The position numbers were made by a program, and so were the translations under genes. Below, in pieces: positions 9,083 to 17,640 of a stretch of DNA of 64,000 nucleotides (position 1 is the stretch's first letter; each line of letters opens with the position of its first letter). The notes under the pieces were generated by a model. That model worked only from the letters and a program-made list of their open reading frames with translations. It was not told where the DNA came from and searched no databases. Source of the stretch: Armatimonadota bacterium (lineage in GTDB: Bacteria; Armatimonadota; UBA10988). The stretch spans positions 1 to 64,000 of the forward strand of contig JACRKZ010000032.1 in the NCBI GenBank assembly GCA_016235455.1, in the 5' to 3' direction.

Positions 9083-9844
9083 ATGGGACAGCACAGTGCC
9101 ATCGAGTGGACACACGCTACCTGGAACCCGGTCACCGGCTGCAGCCCGCACAGCGCCGGCTGCGCGCACTGCTATGCCCAGCCCATCGCGCTGCGGTTGC
9201 AGGCCGATGGGCAGCCCAACTACCGGCGCGGGTTCGAGGTGACCACCCAGCCGCAACTGCTCGACCAGCCGCTGCACTGGCGACGGCCGCGGTGGGTGTT
9301 CGTCTGCTCCATGGCCGACCTGTTCCACCATAGCGTGCCTGAGTCGTTCATCGCGTCTGTGTTCGAGACCATGCGGTCCGCCGAGCAGCATGTGTTCCAG
9401 GTCCTGACCAAGCGTGCCGAGCGGCTGGCTGAACTGGCGCCGAAGCTGCCCTGGCCGGCGCACATCTGGGCCGGAGTTACCATCGAACGCCGGGACTACG
9501 CCTACCGCGCCGACCTGCTGCGCGCCGTGCCGGCGGCGGTGCGCTGGCTGTCGTGCGAGCCGCTGCTGGGGCCGTTGCCCGACCTCGATCTGACTGGCAT
9601 CGACTGGGTCGTGGCCGGTGGGGAGAGCGGGCCACGGGCGCGGCCCATGGCGCTGGATTGGGCGCGTGGGCTGCGCGACCAGAGCGCCGCGGCGGGTGCC
9701 TCGTACTGGCTCAAGCAGCTCGGCGGCTGGCCCGACAAGCGCGGTGGCGAGCAGGCCCGGCTCGACGGTCGGCTGCACACACAGCGGCCGGAGCCGGTGC
9801 GGACCAGACAGCTCGCGCTACCGGGCTTCGACTTCAGCGATTGA
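9083..9844 (+). CDS. DUF5131 family protein (phage Gp37/Gp68-like)
   Basis: 253 aa. It opens with SAIEWTHATWNPVTGCSPHS, the hallmark of the DUF5131/Gp37-Gp68 family, and has a cysteine cluster C-x6-C-x2-C (GCSPHSAGCAHCYA) that resembles an iron-sulfur or radical-SAM-like metal site. Further conserved pieces are VFVCSMADLFH, FQVLTKRAERL, WAGVTIE, SCEPLLGP and VAGGESGPRARPM. Length is normal for the family. The molecular function is not established; members occur in phages and as stand-alone chromosomal genes. No phage genes surround it here. The ATG is taken because the -10 box is 6 nt upstream. Confidence 0.9.
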   Translation: MGQHSAIEWTHATWNPVTGCSPHSAGCAHCYAQPIALRLQADGQPNYRRGFEVTTQPQLLDQPLHWRRPRWVFVCSMADLFHHSVPESFIASVFETMRSAEQHVFQVLTKRAERLAELAPKLPWPAHIWAGVTIERRDYAYRADLLRAVPAAVRWLSCEPLLGPLPDLDLTGIDWVVAGGESGPRARPMALDWARGLRDQSAAAGASYWLKQLGGWPDKRGGEQARLDGRLHTQRPEPVRTRQLALPGFDFSD

Positions 9845-9870
9845 CAACGATATCAGACTCCACCTACAGT
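9841..9870 (+). promoter_or_regulatory. Near-consensus promoter of the DUF1097 gene
   Basis: A perfect TTGACA (9841-9846), 18-nt spacer and TACAGT (9865-9870). The -35 again embeds the stop codon of the upstream gene. The start near 9877 would give a leader of about 70 nt before the ATG at 9948, the longest leader predicted in this window; GGAG lies at 9938-9941. Confidence 0.65.
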
Positions 9871-9947
9871 GCGCGCACCGGGTCCACACGCGCCGCGAGG
9901 GTCGACACAGCCCTGGCTCGACAACGGCCCCCGGGTTGGAGTGAGGG

Positions 9948-10466
9948 ATGAGTTTCAAGCAGTTCCTGCCGATCCCTATCGGCATCGCGTTCCTGGCCGC
10001 CGCGTTGATGGTCATCGACCTGGCCAAGCCGCCGTTCCTGCTGACCTGGATCACCTTCCAGGCCTGGGCCATGTACTTCCTGGCCGGTTGCACGCTGCAG
10101 GGCGGCGCCAAGGTCATGCTCGGCTACCTGGGCGGCGCCGTGGCGTCGATGGCGATCATCCTGCTGGCCGGCGTGTTCGCGCCGTTGGGCCAACTGGCGC
10201 TGCCGGTCGCCGTGTTCATCGTGGTCATCTTCGTCATCTCGGCCGAACGCGTGCCGATGTTCGACTTCGTGCCGTCCTGGTTCGTGGGCGCGGGCGTGTT
10301 CTTCGGGCTGGTCACCCACTTCACGTTCCCCATCGGCACGTCGCTCATGGGCAAGTTCGGCCTGAGCACGGCCTATCTGATGGTCTCCTGCTTCGTGGGC
10401 ATGCTGTTCGGCATCGCCACGGTCTACGGGCGGACCAAGTACGAGGCCTCGCTGGCCACCGCGTAA
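9948..10466 (+). CDS. DUF1097 family membrane protein
   Basis: 172 aa with about five hydrophobic segments (for example IAFLAAALMVIDL, MAIILLAGVFAPLGQLAL, VAVFIVVIFVI). The pattern TWITFQAWAMYFLAGCTLQGG matches DUF1097 inner-membrane proteins, whose function is unknown. GGAG at 9938-9941 supports the start. It stands alone between its own promoter and a 13-bp hairpin at 10479-10516, so it is probably monocistronic. Confidence 0.8.
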   Translation: MSFKQFLPIPIGIAFLAAALMVIDLAKPPFLLTWITFQAWAMYFLAGCTLQGGAKVMLGYLGGAVASMAIILLAGVFAPLGQLALPVAVFIVVIFVISAERVPMFDFVPSWFVGAGVFFGLVTHFTFPIGTSLMGKFGLSTAYLMVSCFVGMLFGIATVYGRTKYEASLATA

Positions 10467-10478
10467 CACGCACTGCAA

Positions 10479-10516
10479 CGGATGACCCACGAGCGGCACA
10501 GCCCGTGGGTCATCCG
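10479..10516 (+). terminator. 13-bp perfect hairpin after the DUF1097 gene
   Basis: CGGATGACCCACG (10479-10491) pairs perfectly with CGTGGGTCATCCG (10504-10516) around a 12-nt loop, starting 12 nt after the stop. There is no T tract. The right arm ends 18 nt before the -10 box of the next gene, so it could also influence that promoter. Confidence 0.6.
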
Positions 10517-10534
10517 ATGCGGTCCGACCGATGC

Positions 10535-10540
10535 TACACT
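10535..10540 (+). promoter_or_regulatory. -10 box TACACT 6 nt before a start codon
   Basis: TACACT is followed by GGTCAC and then the ATG at 10547, again giving a predicted leaderless transcript. A -35 match is weak because that position falls in the right arm of the hairpin. Confidence 0.5.
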
Positions 10541-10546
10541 GGTCAC

Positions 10547-12727
10547 ATGACCAAGCTCCACGCACTCGTCCTCGGTCTGGCCGTGGCCGCCGCCGCGCTG
10601 GCCGCCGATCCAGCGCCGGCCGCCAGCGCGGCGCTGTACATCGACACCGACACCACGCTGTCGTCCAAGACCATGGGCTTCGGCTTCCAGTGGGACCCGA
10701 ACGACGTCTGGGACTACACCGACGCGCAGTGGGCGAGGGTCTATGAGCGCGTCGACTTCCTGCGGCCGCGGTTCGTGCGCGTCTGCACCGGCGGCGGCCA
10801 CTATTGCCGCGGCTTCAATGCCCAGGGCGAGCCAGTCTACACCTGGGACAGCGCGCCGTTCAAGCGCCTCCGACGCATCCTCGATTACTGCCAGGCGCAC
10901 GATGTCGAGGTGATGCTGGGCGAGTGGGGGCCGCCGTTTGGCATGGCGCAGGACGACCCGCGCTGGTCGCGCCTCATCGCCGACTGCCTCGATCATCTGG
11001 TCGTCGCGTGCGGCTACACCTGCATCCGCTACTACAACAAGATCAACGAGCCGCGCGGCGACTGGGCCAGATACCAGACCTGGCTCTCGGCGCAGCGCAG
11101 CCTCCACGACGAACTGCGCCGGCGCGGGCTGCTGGGCCGCGTGATCCTCGTCGGGCCAGACCACTCCGAAGGGACGGCAGCGCTCGACTGGGTCGACTTC
11201 ATGCTGCGCGACGGCGCGGAGCTGTTTGGCGCGTATGAGACCCACTGGTACGCGCGCAGTGACACCGAAGTCGTCGCCGGCCGCCTGGAGCCCGCCTTGC
11301 GCGGCGCGCGCGCCATGGTCGACCAGCGCGACCCCCAGGGCCGCGCCAAGCGCTTCTTCATGGGCGAGGCCGGCACGGCCGAATGGCTCAACGGGCGGGA
11401 CAGCAACCGCTACATCCGGGACTACGCCTACGGCGTCTACATGGCCGACTATGCGGCGCAGACCATGCGCGCCGGGCTTGACGGCGTCTCGGCCTGGATG
11501 CTCGACGACCCGATGCACCAGCAGCCCGGCAGCCACCCGCCCGGCGGCGTACCCAGCGGCGACCCCAAGGTCGACTTCGACTTCAAGGTATGGGGGATGT
11601 GGAACACCCTCGGCAGCGCCATGGGCACGCCAGAGGACGAAGCGCTGCGGCCCTGGTTCTACACCTGGTCGCTGGTCAGCCGGCTGTTCCCGCGCGGCGC
11701 GCGCACCGTGGCCTGCACCGACCCGCATCTGCCCGGCGTGCGCCTGGCCGCGGCGGTCATCCGTGGCCAGCGCGGCGATGACCTCAGCCTGATGCTGGTC
11801 AACGACACCGCCACGCCACGCGAACTGCGCGTGGTGCTGCCCAATGCGCGCGGCAGCGTGGCGCTGACCGAGTACCGCTACTTCGAAGGCCAGCGCCCAG
11901 TCGATGCCAAGGGTTTCCCGGTGCCCGCGGGCACGCGCCGCGAGGTGCGGCTGGCCGCCGGCGAGACTATCAGCCTGCCGGGGCAAGGCGTGGTCTTCCT
12001 GACCACGCTCGACCAGCCCAAGGCCCTGGCGCTGGGCAGCGGCGCTGTGCCGCCGGTGACCTGGATCGGGCTGACCAACCCCTGCCAGACCGTGCCCGTG
12101 GGCGGCAGCCTGCAACTGACCGCCGACACCGACCCGCGCGGCCGGCCGATGCGCTGGACGGTGACCGACACCAAGGGCCTGCCGACGAGCCTGGCCACCA
12201 TCGACGCCGGCGGCATCATCCACGCCAAAGGCCTGGGCCGCGTGCGCGTGGTGGCCAGCGCGGGCGCGGTTTCGGCATCGCTCGAACTCGACCTGGCCCG
12301 CGACCGCGTCCTCACCGACCCGTTGGACGACTGGCACCTGACCCACTCGCATGGCGGCGGGCTGGTCTTCGACACCATCAACAACCAGCTCTTTGACGGC
12401 GATCCCTCGCGCGTCAAGCGCAACACCGACGTCCCACTGACCGTGGTCTACCACTACCCCGGCCTGACCGACTTCGTGGCGCGCGTGTATGTGGTGGGCG
12501 AACTGGGCAACAAGCTGACCGTCGCGGCCTCGGCCGACGGCACCACCTGGGCCGAGGTGCCGGTGACCGCCGAGCCGCTCGTGCCGACGGGCAGCGGCTT
12601 CGCGCGCACCACGCTGCGGCCGGCGCGGCTGCCGGCAGGGACCAACTACCTGCGCTTTGAGCTGGCCAACGACACGGTGGTCTGGTCACCGCAGTTGGCC
12701 GAGGTGAAGCTGGTGGCAGCGCGGTGA
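10547..12727 (+). CDS. Secreted clan-A-like glycoside hydrolase with Ig-like and C-terminal beta domains
   Basis: 726 aa with a signal peptide (MTKLHALVLGLAVAAAALA). A (beta/alpha)8-type catalytic region covers about residues 25-400. The acid/base glutamate is probable in YYNKINEPRGDW and the nucleophile in RFFMGEAGTAEW, the usual spacing for clan GH-A enzymes; YETHWY lies between them. A beta-sandwich follows (about 400-490), then a BIG2-like domain (residues about 505-585: VPVGGSLQLTAD), then a discoidin/F5-8-like C-terminal domain. The open frame extends upstream to 9869 but runs through the DUF1097 gene in another frame and lacks a signal peptide. Stop codons of this and the convergent next gene abut. 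Substrate unknown. Confidence 0.75.
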   Translation: MTKLHALVLGLAVAAAALAADPAPAASAALYIDTDTTLSSKTMGFGFQWDPNDVWDYTDAQWARVYERVDFLRPRFVRVCTGGGHYCRGFNAQGEPVYTWDSAPFKRLRRILDYCQAHDVEVMLGEWGPPFGMAQDDPRWSRLIADCLDHLVVACGYTCIRYYNKINEPRGDWARYQTWLSAQRSLHDELRRRGLLGRVILVGPDHSEGTAALDWVDFMLRDGAELFGAYETHWYARSDTEVVAGRLEPALRGARAMVDQRDPQGRAKRFFMGEAGTAEWLNGRDSNRYIRDYAYGVYMADYAAQTMRAGLDGVSAWMLDDPMHQQPGSHPPGGVPSGDPKVDFDFKVWGMWNTLGSAMGTPEDEALRPWFYTWSLVSRLFPRGARTVACTDPHLPGVRLAAAVIRGQRGDDLSLMLVNDTATPRELRVVLPNARGSVALTEYRYFEGQRPVDAKGFPVPAGTRREVRLAAGETISLPGQGVVFLTTLDQPKALALGSGAVPPVTWIGLTNPCQTVPVGGSLQLTADTDPRGRPMRWTVTDTKGLPTSLATIDAGGIIHAKGLGRVRVVASAGAVSASLELDLARDRVLTDPLDDWHLTHSHGGGLVFDTINNQLFDGDPSRVKRNTDVPLTVVYHYPGLTDFVARVYVVGELGNKLTVAASADGTTWAEVPVTAEPLVPTGSGFARTTLRPARLPAGTNYLRFELANDTVVWSPQLAEVKLVAAR

Positions 12728-14656
12728 TTACCGGGCCGACACCACCCGACCCGATTGCGGCGCCATCTCCAGCGTCACCCGGCCGTCCGCGGCCGCCACG
12801 GTGCCATGACCCACATCGTTCAGCGCGCCCGCCAGGTCGGTGGCGACCGTCGCCTCCGCCGGGCTGGCGCCGGGATTGACCACGACCAGGCCCCGCTCGA
12901 ACCGCCGCACCGTCACGCCGCCCACGCGCTCGGCCGGGCCGTGCGGCGCACCCAGCCGCACCGCTGCCAGCTCGATGCTGAGGGGGCGCGTCTCGGCGCG
13001 TTCGTCCAGCGACAGGTTGTCAGCCCAGGCGCAGCCCGCCAGCCTGGCACTGGCGTAGGCGTACAGCGCGGCGTCGGCCACGCGGTCGAGCGGCTGCTTG
13101 CCCAACGCGGTCAGCACAATGGGCACCTTACCCGCGCGCACGGCGTCGGCCTGGCGCAGGCGCAGCCAGTTGAGCTCGGCCCAGGTCGCGGTCGCCTCGG
13201 CCGAATCGTAGCCGAAGGGCCGGCCCTCCAGCATCTGCGCGTCGCAGTAGCGCCAGTGGTCGCCCATGATGCCCGTCACGGTGTTCTGCACCACGATGCG
13301 TTGCGGGTCATAGGCCTTGACCAGCCGGTAGATGTCGGCCTGCAGCTGCTCCCAGGCGGCGGTGTTGGTGAGCGCCGGAACGGGATGATGATGCTTGCCG
13401 TGGCACTCGGGCGTGGGGCCGGCCAGGTCGATGAACACACCGTCGAAGCCCAGTTCGAGGAGCATCTTCACCTGCCGCAGCGCCGCCTCGCGCAGGCCGG
13501 GCTGGTGCAGGCAGGTATTCAGCAGACCGGGATGGCCATGCTCTTTGCCCCAGGCATCCCGCTGCGGCTGGCCGTCGGCATCGAGGCAGATCCAGTCGGG
13601 ATGATCGCGCAGGTCGCGCGTCTCGTGGTCGATCGACTCGGTCCACTCGCTGTAGACCTGCCCGCCGCCGGCCACCTGCCGCGCGGTGTCCAGCAGGCAG
13701 GTGTAGGTCACGTAGTGCAGCACCTTGATGCCGGCGCGGTGGCAGCGGTCCAGCGCGGCCTTGTCCGGCGTGCTGCCCAGGATCAGCGGGTAGCGCGCCA
13801 ACGTCGACATGACGACGGTGTCGGTCCACTGCGCGGCCGGCCGGTAGTAGAGCTGGTACTGCTCGACCGAGCGCAGCCAGTCGGGCGCGGGCTGACCGTA
13901 GTCGACCGGTGGGCCGGTAGGCACGACGGGCAACCCATGCGCCTCGGCGGCCGCGGCGCAAGCGCGCGCGCCATCCGCCTCGTCGACGATGGCCAGGCCG
14001 AAGCTGGCGTCGTGCGAGTCGCCTCGGCCGACCTGCACCGAGCGCGGCAGCGCTTGGATGAAGCAGCCGACCTCGGCCGCCTGGGTGGCGCCGTGGCCCC
14101 AGGTGTTGGTCGGCAGCAGCGCCAGCCCGGCGCCGCCGTGGGGCAGCCAGAGCCAGTCGCGCGCGGGCAGCGTCTCCCAGTGGGCGCGGTCGAACGGTGT
14201 CTCAGCCGCCTCGGGCGAGGCAAAGCGGTCGGTCGCCCAATCGCACGACCAGTAGTAGTAGTCATCGCCCGGCTCGCCCAGCCGCCGCAGCCGACTGACC
14301 ACAAACACCGCCGGCACGTCGCGCTGGACGGTGGCCTCCAACTCCAGCCGCCGGTCGCCCGCCACGGCGAAGCTCAGCGCAGCGCTGGCGCGCTCGGGCC
14401 CGTTGGTCAGCGCAGGCGGCTCGGCGCATGGTTGCGGGGTGGCCCAGCCTTTGCCTTGCAGGATGGACAGGCGCAGCCGCGCGACTCGGTCGCCGCGCCG
14501 CAACTCAAGGCCAGCATCGGCGTGTCCAACCGTCAGCACCTGCTGACCGCAGACCACCATGGCATCGCCGTTGGCAGCGGCCGTCGCGCTGGGCGCCTGG
14601 GCCGACAGCGCCGACACCCATAGGAGCAGGAGCAGACTGCCCTGCCGCACAGCCAT
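12728..14656 (-). CDS. Secreted TIM-barrel glycosidase-like protein, paralogue A
   Basis: 642 aa with a signal peptide (MAVRQGSLLLLLWVSALSAQA). An N-terminal beta domain is followed by a TIM-barrel-like region with HPDWICLDADGQP, LELGFDGVFIDLAGP and DAQMLEGRPFGYDSAE, and a short beta domain at the C-terminus. The DG(V/I) strand with a terminal Asp and the Q-x2-E motif are shared with the paralogue at 15647-17620, making these residues candidate catalytic acids. I could not place it in a named GH family. The start overlaps the stop of the GH16 gene (TGATG), indicating translational coupling. It is the last gene of the apparent operon 18648-12728. Confidence 0.7.
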   Translation of the reverse strand: MAVRQGSLLLLLWVSALSAQAPSATAAANGDAMVVCGQQVLTVGHADAGLELRRGDRVARLRLSILQGKGWATPQPCAEPPALTNGPERASAALSFAVAGDRRLELEATVQRDVPAVFVVSRLRRLGEPGDDYYYWSCDWATDRFASPEAAETPFDRAHWETLPARDWLWLPHGGAGLALLPTNTWGHGATQAAEVGCFIQALPRSVQVGRGDSHDASFGLAIVDEADGARACAAAAEAHGLPVVPTGPPVDYGQPAPDWLRSVEQYQLYYRPAAQWTDTVVMSTLARYPLILGSTPDKAALDRCHRAGIKVLHYVTYTCLLDTARQVAGGGQVYSEWTESIDHETRDLRDHPDWICLDADGQPQRDAWGKEHGHPGLLNTCLHQPGLREAALRQVKMLLELGFDGVFIDLAGPTPECHGKHHHPVPALTNTAAWEQLQADIYRLVKAYDPQRIVVQNTVTGIMGDHWRYCDAQMLEGRPFGYDSAEATATWAELNWLRLRQADAVRAGKVPIVLTALGKQPLDRVADAALYAYASARLAGCAWADNLSLDERAETRPLSIELAAVRLGAPHGPAERVGGVTVRRFERGLVVVNPGASPAEATVATDLAGALNDVGHGTVAAADGRVTLEMAPQSGRVVSAR

Positions 14657-15579
14657 CACGGCTGCGCCACCTGATAGACCCGCGCGTAGTCGACCTCATA
14701 GACGAACGGCGCCTTGGCCGGCGAGGGATCGCCGCCCGGCCCGCCGAGCGCCAGATTGAGGATGAGCGCGTGCTTCTCGGTAAACGGGTGCACCACGGTG
14801 GCGAAGTCGACCCGGGGGTTGGTGGCGACCTCGTGGGTCACCTCGTTGAGCAGCTCGTAGTCGCAGAAGATCTGCGTCCTCTCGGCCGAGCCGACCAGCT
14901 TCCACACATGGAACTTGGCCAGCCAGTCGGGGTCCTTGCCCACGAAGTAGCTGATCTTGGGTTTGTTCTTGTCGGGCTGGTTGGGGCTGTCGTAGCTGTG
15001 CCAGTGGGCGCCCCACCGTTGTGTGGTGCCCCAGGCGAAGTTGGCCAGCACGCGCCCGCCGTAGCATTCCATCAGGTCGACCTCGCCGCCATGCGGCCAG
15101 ATGCCCGGGCCCGTGGTCCAGATGGCAGGGAAGTAGCCTGGCTGCGGGGTCAGCCGCGCACGCACGGTGATGATGCTGGTCGAGAGCTGCCAGTCGAACT
15201 TGCCCCAGGTGTTGAGCGACGACGAGGTGTATTCGGCGAACTGCCGTGACCGCTTCCAGTCGTTCGACTTGGGGTCGTAGTTGGGGTTCGGCACGCGCTC
15301 GCGCCGGCCCTCGATGACCAGCAGGCCGTCGCGGCAGACGGCGTTGTCGGCCTGGTACCACTGGGCCTCGTTGTTGCGACAGAAGCCCTTCTCGAAGTTC
15401 CACTTGGCGGCATCGGGCGGGCCGTTGCGGTCGAACTCGTCGTTCCATACCAGGCGGTAACCCGGTATGGCCTCGACGGTGACCTCGGGCCGGAAGGCTG
15501 GGCCATCGGGCGTGGCCGGCTGACACCGGCCGGCCGACACGGAGAGGCAGAGCACTAACGCGGGCAGCAGCTTGGTCAT
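14656..15579 (-). CDS. Secreted GH16 family beta-glucanase-type enzyme
   Basis: 307 aa with a signal peptide (TKLLPALVLCLSVSAGRC). The GH16 active-site motif E-x-D-x-x-E is present in GEVDLMECYGG: the first Glu is the nucleophile and the last Glu the acid/base. Supporting landmarks are YRLVWNDEFDRNGPPD, RITVRARL-type strands, GIWPHGG and the terminal YEVDYARVYQ. Such enzymes cleave beta-1,3 or mixed beta-glucans, agarose, carrageenan or porphyran; the subfamily cannot be read. The ATG at 15579 has a GAGGA-type ribosome-binding site. The gene follows paralogue B by 67 bp and overlaps paralogue A. Confidence 0.88.
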   Translation of the reverse strand: MTKLLPALVLCLSVSAGRCQPATPDGPAFRPEVTVEAIPGYRLVWNDEFDRNGPPDAAKWNFEKGFCRNNEAQWYQADNAVCRDGLLVIEGRRERVPNPNYDPKSNDWKRSRQFAEYTSSSLNTWGKFDWQLSTSIITVRARLTPQPGYFPAIWTTGPGIWPHGGEVDLMECYGGRVLANFAWGTTQRWGAHWHSYDSPNQPDKNKPKISYFVGKDPDWLAKFHVWKLVGSAERTQIFCDYELLNEVTHEVATNPRVDFATVVHPFTEKHALILNLALGGPGGDPSPAKAPFVYEVDYARVYQVAQP

Positions 15580-15646
15580 GGTCGTCCTCACTCGTTGCGG
15601 CCTGGGTTCGCCCGGCTCAGTGCGGATCCTTCGCCAGCGCGCCGGT

Positions 15647-17620
15647 CTAGCGTCCAGGCTGAGCTGGCGGCGCGACCCGATGCGCACTGGGCGCCCGCTC
15701 GCGCCGCAGGTACAGCACCCGACCCGACCACGGCGCCATGGTGAGCGTCACGCGGGTGCCCACGGGCGTCACCGGCCCATGGCCCAGGTCGACATACGGC
15801 CCTTGCACTGGGAAGGGCAGCGTCAGCTCAAACGGCTGGTCGGACGGGTTCAGCAGCACGATCCCGCCCTGAAAGCGCCGGAGCCGCACCGGCCCGACCG
15901 TCGCCATGGCGCCGAATGTGTACTCCATGCGCAGGTCGGCCAGTTGCGCGCTCAGCGCGCGCGCATCGTCGCGGGCATCGAGGCTGAGGCTGTCGGCCCA
16001 GGGGAAGCCCGACAGCCGCGACCAGGCATAGGAGAACAGCGCGGCGTCGGTGATCCGCTCGGTCGGGACCTTGGCCAGGTTGCTGACCACCATGACCGCC
16101 TTGTCGCTGCCCCACACGCCGGCACGCGCGCGAGTCAGGTGGTCGAGCTCGGTAAACGGATAGGCCAGATCGGCGGACTCAGCGCCGTAGGGCCGATCCT
16201 CGACCAACTGCGCATCGCAGATGGGCCAACGGCTGTCGACCACACCGAGGCCGTGGTGCAGCACCACGACCTTGTCCGACGTCGAGCGCTTGGCCGCGGA
16301 GTAGACACGATCCAGCACGATCTGCCACTGGAACGCGTTGCTGACCGCCGCCAACTCGTGCCGGTGCCGACCCAGCCGCGCGCCGTAGCAGTCGGGGACA
16401 GGACCGGCGCGGTCAACGACGATGCCGTCGAAACCCAGCGCCATGAGATCGCGCACCTGCTGCTCAGCCGCGTTGACCAGATCCGGTTGGTGCAGGCAGG
16501 CGTAGTAGCCGCCCGGCTGGCCATGCGCCTTGCCCCACTCGTCGACCCGCGGCTGGCCGCGTTCATCGAGGCACAGCCAGGCGGGATGGCCCGCGCGGTC
16601 GAGCGACTGGCACCCGGTCGGCGAATCGGAGACGCGCGCGGGGTCGAACAGGACCGCATACGACACGCGGCACAGCACCCGCGCGCCGACGGTGTGGCAG
16701 CGGTCGATCAGCGCCTTGTCCCCGGCGTTGGCGATGACCAGCTCGTAGCGGCCGAGCTTGCCCCGAACCACCTCGTCGGTCCAATCGGCCGCGGGGCGGT
16801 AGTAGACGTTGAACTGCTCCAGCAGACGCATCCAGATGGGCGCCTCGGCGCCGAATCCGCGCGGACCTGTGGTGACCAGGACATCCCGCACACGCCGCAC
16901 GGCGGTGGCGACATCGGTCATGGCCTCGGGGCGGTCGGCGAAGGTCACGGCGAACGATGCGCCCAGCGCATCCCCCGGCCCCAGCAGCGCGGCGCGCGGC
17001 AGTGCCGACAGGTAGAAGCCCACCCGCGCCGCCTCGCTCGCGCCATGGCCCCACAGGTTGGTCGGCAGCACGCCGAGCCCGCCCTTGTCGCCCGGCAGCC
17101 AGAGCCACTCGCGGTGCGGCAGCGACTCCGCCTTGGCGCGGTCGAACAGCGTCTCGCTCGGCCCGCCGACGCCGGGCCAGACATAGCGGTCCGCGGCCCA
17201 ATCGCACGACCAGGCGAAGGACTCAGTGGAGATGTCGCCCTTCAGGCGGCGCAGCGAACTGGTGACATGCACGATGGGCTCGGACCGCCGCGCCATGAGG
17301 CCGACAGTCATCTCGCGCTCGCGGTCCAGCGGGTAAGTCACCTCCACCGACAGCGCGTCGGGGCCGTTGGTGATCTTCGGCGGCCTCGACTGCGCCGGCC
17401 TGGCCCAGCCACCGCCCTGAGCGATGGCCAGCGACCAACGCGCGCACTGCTCGCCGCGACGCAACTCCAGGCTGGCGTCGGCCAGGCTGATGACCATCGA
17501 CAGTTCACCAACCCGCAGGCCGCTACCGCCCGGCGGCGCCAGGACGGCCGTCGTCTGGGCCGTCAGAGCACGCCCGGTGAGCAACAGCCCGAGAAGCAAC
17601 CACGCGGCGCGAGTTGCCAT
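15647..17620 (-). CDS. Secreted TIM-barrel glycosidase-like protein, paralogue B
   Basis: 657 aa with a signal peptide (MATRAAWLLLGLLLTGRALTAQ). Collinear with the protein at 12728-14656 over the full length: ELRRGEQCARWSLAIAQG against ELRRGDRVARLRLSILQG, HPAWLCLDERGQP against HPDWICLDADGQP, LGFDGIVVDRAGPVPDC against LGFDGVFIDLAGPTPEC, and CDAQLVEDRPYG against CDAQMLEGRPFG. The conserved Asp and Glu are the likely active-site acids of a TIM-barrel glycosidase. A G-rich ribosome-binding site precedes the ATG. It starts 20 nt after the upstream gene's stop, as expected within an operon. Confidence 0.7.
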   Translation of the reverse strand: MATRAAWLLLGLLLTGRALTAQTTAVLAPPGGSGLRVGELSMVISLADASLELRRGEQCARWSLAIAQGGGWARPAQSRPPKITNGPDALSVEVTYPLDREREMTVGLMARRSEPIVHVTSSLRRLKGDISTESFAWSCDWAADRYVWPGVGGPSETLFDRAKAESLPHREWLWLPGDKGGLGVLPTNLWGHGASEAARVGFYLSALPRAALLGPGDALGASFAVTFADRPEAMTDVATAVRRVRDVLVTTGPRGFGAEAPIWMRLLEQFNVYYRPAADWTDEVVRGKLGRYELVIANAGDKALIDRCHTVGARVLCRVSYAVLFDPARVSDSPTGCQSLDRAGHPAWLCLDERGQPRVDEWGKAHGQPGGYYACLHQPDLVNAAEQQVRDLMALGFDGIVVDRAGPVPDCYGARLGRHRHELAAVSNAFQWQIVLDRVYSAAKRSTSDKVVVLHHGLGVVDSRWPICDAQLVEDRPYGAESADLAYPFTELDHLTRARAGVWGSDKAVMVVSNLAKVPTERITDAALFSYAWSRLSGFPWADSLSLDARDDARALSAQLADLRMEYTFGAMATVGPVRLRRFQGGIVLLNPSDQPFELTLPFPVQGPYVDLGHGPVTPVGTRVTLTMAPWSGRVLYLRRERAPSAHRVAPPAQPGR

Positions 17621-17640
17621 GGTGTCCCCCCTGCTCTTAG

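Noticed and set aside
9869..10546. N-terminal extension of the secreted glycosidase frame
   Set aside because: It would run through the DUF1097 gene and the hairpin and would bury the signal peptide that begins at 10547.
12755..14623. Open frame of 622 codons on the plus strand
   Set aside because: It mirrors the TIM-barrel paralogue A on the other strand, which has a signal peptide, translational coupling and a homologue nearby.
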